From Gemmatales bacterium (lineage in GTDB: Bacteria; Planctomycetota; Planctomycetia; Gemmatales; HRBIN36), in contig JANXCQ010000018.1 in NCBI GenBank assembly GCA_025060195.1, positions 25,683 through 89,682 of the forward strand: a DNA stretch of 64,000 bases. The letters run 5' to 3'. Every line of letters starts with the position of its first letter. The first letter of the stretch is position 1. Below are positions 62,366 to 64,000 of this stretch, piece by piece. The notes under the pieces were generated by a model. That model made no database searches. It was not told the origin of the DNA and worked only from the letters and a program-made list of their open reading frames with translations. The position numbers and the translations under genes were made by a program.

Positions 62366-63304
62366 ATGAGCTATCGGCGCGAACAATTCCGCCTCCTTGA
62401 GGAGAACATCAATAAAGTCCTCTTAGGCAAACCGGAAGCGGTGCGTCTGGCCCTGATAGCGCTGCTGGCCGAGGGGCACGTGTTAATCGAAGACGTACCA
62501 GGCGTCGGCAAAACGTTATTGGCTAAGGCGCTGGCGCGAAGCATCGACGGCGTGTTCCATCGTATCCAATTCACGCCCGACTTGTTGCCCAGCGATGTTA
62601 TCGGCACCAGCGTCTTTCACCCACCCAGTAACGAATTTGTCTTCAAGCCTGGGCCAATTTTCGCCAACATCGTGCTGGCCGACGAGATCAATCGCGCCAC
62701 ACCTCGCACGCAGAGTGCGTTGTTAGAAGCCATGAGCGACCGTCAGGTGTCCGTGGATGGCATCACATATCCGTTGCAAGCCCCCTTTTTGGTCGTGGCC
62801 ACGCAAAACCCTTACGAATACCAAGGCACCTATCCTTTACCCGAAAACCAACTTGACCGCTTTGCCATACGGCTGCGATTAGGCTATCCTGACCGCCATA
62901 TCGAAAAATCGGTTCTCGTGCAACATCGTCTGGGCGAGCCGGTGGATACCCTTCAGCCTGTCGTGAGCCGCGAGGACATTCTAGCTATGCAGGCTGAAGT
63001 GCGCCAGGTGCGCATGGAAGAGAGCCTGTACGATTACCTGCTTGATATCGTCTCTGCAACTCGGCAACGGCCCGACGTGCAGCTGGGCGTTAGCATTCGC
63101 GGGGCGTTGACCCTCTATCGTTGCGCCCAAGCTCTAGCTTACTGTGAAGGTCGAGACTTTGTTGTGCCCGACGACATCAAGCGTTTGGCTATTCCCGTGC
63201 TCGCTCATCGCATTTTCCTGACGGGCTACCGCTACGACGGTCAGGCGCAGAATTGCGAGCGCGTGATTGCCGAAATCTTGGAGGCGACCCCCGTGCCTGT
63301 CTAG
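62366..63304 (+). CDS. MoxR-family AAA+ ATPase
   Basis: 312 residues. Cytoplasmic ATPase that remodels or activates partner proteins, often VWA proteins. Walker A GVGKTLLAK (about 47-55), Walker B VLADEINRA, sensor 1 VATQNPYEYQGTYPLPENQLDRF, and the C-terminal lid with GVSIRGALTL. The full MoxR module (DUF58, VWA genes) does not follow; the VWA pair of this window is 24 kb away on the other strand. Downstream the Uma2 gene begins 106 bases after the stop. Confidence 0.95.
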   Translation: MSYRREQFRLLEENINKVLLGKPEAVRLALIALLAEGHVLIEDVPGVGKTLLAKALARSIDGVFHRIQFTPDLLPSDVIGTSVFHPPSNEFVFKPGPIFANIVLADEINRATPRTQSALLEAMSDRQVSVDGITYPLQAPFLVVATQNPYEYQGTYPLPENQLDRFAIRLRLGYPDRHIEKSVLVQHRLGEPVDTLQPVVSREDILAMQAEVRQVRMEESLYDYLLDIVSATRQRPDVQLGVSIRGALTLYRCAQALAYCEGRDFVVPDDIKRLAIPVLAHRIFLTGYRYDGQAQNCERVIAEILEATPVPV

Positions 63305-63410
63305 GAGCCGTAACTGTTCTGAAAAACGCTTGGGACAATTATCCAGGAGCAAACGTATCGTGGGCGCCACGTTGCTGGAAGGAAAGGTCATTGAGCAACA
63401 CCGCACCCTC

Positions 63411-63992
63411 GTGTGTCCTGAACCGACGGCGACCGTCTCGCAAGGAGAAAAAGCCGTTCACGACGCGGACGAAATGTTGCATGAAATCGAATATGGTCGC
63501 CGCGTGGAAGTGCCAGCCATGGGAATTTTAGCGATCCGACTGGCCAGCCAAATCGGGGCCTTGCTGCGTAATTATGGCGAGATGAACAGGCTAGGCTGGC
63601 ATGTGGTCGAGGGTCTGTTCGTGCTTGATGCCGAACGAGACCTACGGCGTCGGCCCGATGTGGCGTTTGTCTCCGCCCAGCGTTGGCCCTTGGACAAGCC
63701 GCTGCCCGCGCAAGGCGACGCCCCCGTGGTGCCCGACTTAGTCGTGGAAGTTATTAGTCCGAACGATACGGCGGAGAAGTTGTTGACTAAACTCCTGGAA
63801 TATTTCCGCCACGGCGTGCGTTTGGTTTGGGTAGTCTATCCCCTGCAGAAACTGGTGTACGTGTACACTGGGCCGACAGCGGTGCGGATACTGACGGAGC
63901 AAGACGAGTTGGACGGTGGTGAGGTGTTACCTGGCTTTCGCCTCCAGCTGGCCGAACTATTCGCCGCCGTGCCCGTGGAACGACGAAGTTGA
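63411..63992 (+). CDS. Uma2 family endonuclease-like protein
   Basis: About 193 residues from GTG 63411; the start is uncertain (TTG 63372 or ATG 63474 also fit) and none has a clear ribosome binding site. Restriction-endonuclease-like fold of the Uma2 family (DUF820), highly expanded in planctomycetes and cyanobacteria: RRRPDVAFVS, PDLVVEVISPNDTAEKL with the putative metal residues D-x-E, and KLLEYFRHGVRLVWVVYP. Nuclease activity is inferred from the fold, and the biological target is unknown. Confidence 0.87.
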   Translation: MCPEPTATVSQGEKAVHDADEMLHEIEYGRRVEVPAMGILAIRLASQIGALLRNYGEMNRLGWHVVEGLFVLDAERDLRRRPDVAFVSAQRWPLDKPLPAQGDAPVVPDLVVEVISPNDTAEKLLTKLLEYFRHGVRLVWVVYPLQKLVYVYTGPTAVRILTEQDELDGGEVLPGFRLQLAELFAAVPVERRS

Positions 63993-64000
63993 TGAGTAGC

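Overview
The window is a stretch of a planctomycete chromosome, most likely Gemmataceae or a close relative. Several lineage-typical families support this: a PVC-type CxxCH membrane-bound dehydrogenase, a DUF1592/1588/1585 cytochrome-like protein, a TIGR03000 secreted protein, a surface protein with an LEPR-like N-terminal motif, several secreted WD40 and TPR proteins, and a secretin-like STN protein. I see no rRNA or tRNA gene, CRISPR array, transposase, integrase or phage module. Gene density is moderate, with many intergenic gaps of 200-700 bp.

Layout. 1-9.5 kb: large secreted heme/propeller protein, a small HEAT-like protein, DinB, a Cys/His/Ala-repeat TIGR03000 protein with a clear terminator, an FHA protein and a MutY glycosylase with Glu at the catalytic Asp position. 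9.6-13.7 kb: three tandem secreted WD40 paralogues. 13.9-19.1 kb: an outer-membrane efflux lipoprotein, a CNNM/CBS membrane protein and a DNA methyltransferase fused to a duplicated module and a GIY-YIG-like tail. 19.4-25.5 kb: DUF1592 protein, degenerate Gfo/Idh/MocA-like protein, trpF coupled to a large alpha/beta hydrolase. 26.2-32.4 kb: beta-carbonic anhydrase, SulP transporter and two OprO/P-type porins, plausibly an inorganic carbon or anion uptake island. 32.6-35.6 kb: the housekeeping def-fmt-rsmB operon. 35.9-41.0 kb: a minus-strand run of ACP, ketosynthase-like protein without the active Cys, ketosynthase, two VWA membrane proteins and a ThiS/MoaD-MazG fusion. 41.3-43.1 kb: ispD-manA. 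43.1-56.5 kb: large repeat surface protein, DUF1844, small secreted proteins, a thioredoxin-like/CAP-like fusion, a 1027-residue TPR protein, purD, an inositol-phosphatase family enzyme, a cupin and an STN protein. 56.6-62.3 kb: thiolase, B12-dependent acyl-CoA mutase large and small subunits, MeaB-like GTPase and an MDR oxidoreductase. 62.4-64 kb: MoxR ATPase and Uma2 protein.

How the genes fit together. The strongest functional unit is the 56.6-62.3 kb acyl-CoA module. The mutase carries Phe80 and Gln198, the isobutyryl-CoA mutase signature, where methylmalonyl-CoA mutase has Tyr and Arg, so the probable reaction is isobutyryl-CoA to n-butyryl-CoA (or a related branched acyl-CoA), with MeaB as chaperone and thiolase downstream. 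The second unit is CA-SulP-porin. The third is the minimal ACP/KS/KS-like set. The most unusual single genes are the methylase/GIY-YIG fusion (17.3-19.0 kb) and the ThiS-MazG fusion (35.9-36.4 kb). Base composition is mosaic: the methylase, SulP/porins, manA and mutase/MeaB genes use more TTA, AGT and TAT codons than their neighbours. Positions, motifs and starts were read by eye; no database or structure search was possible.
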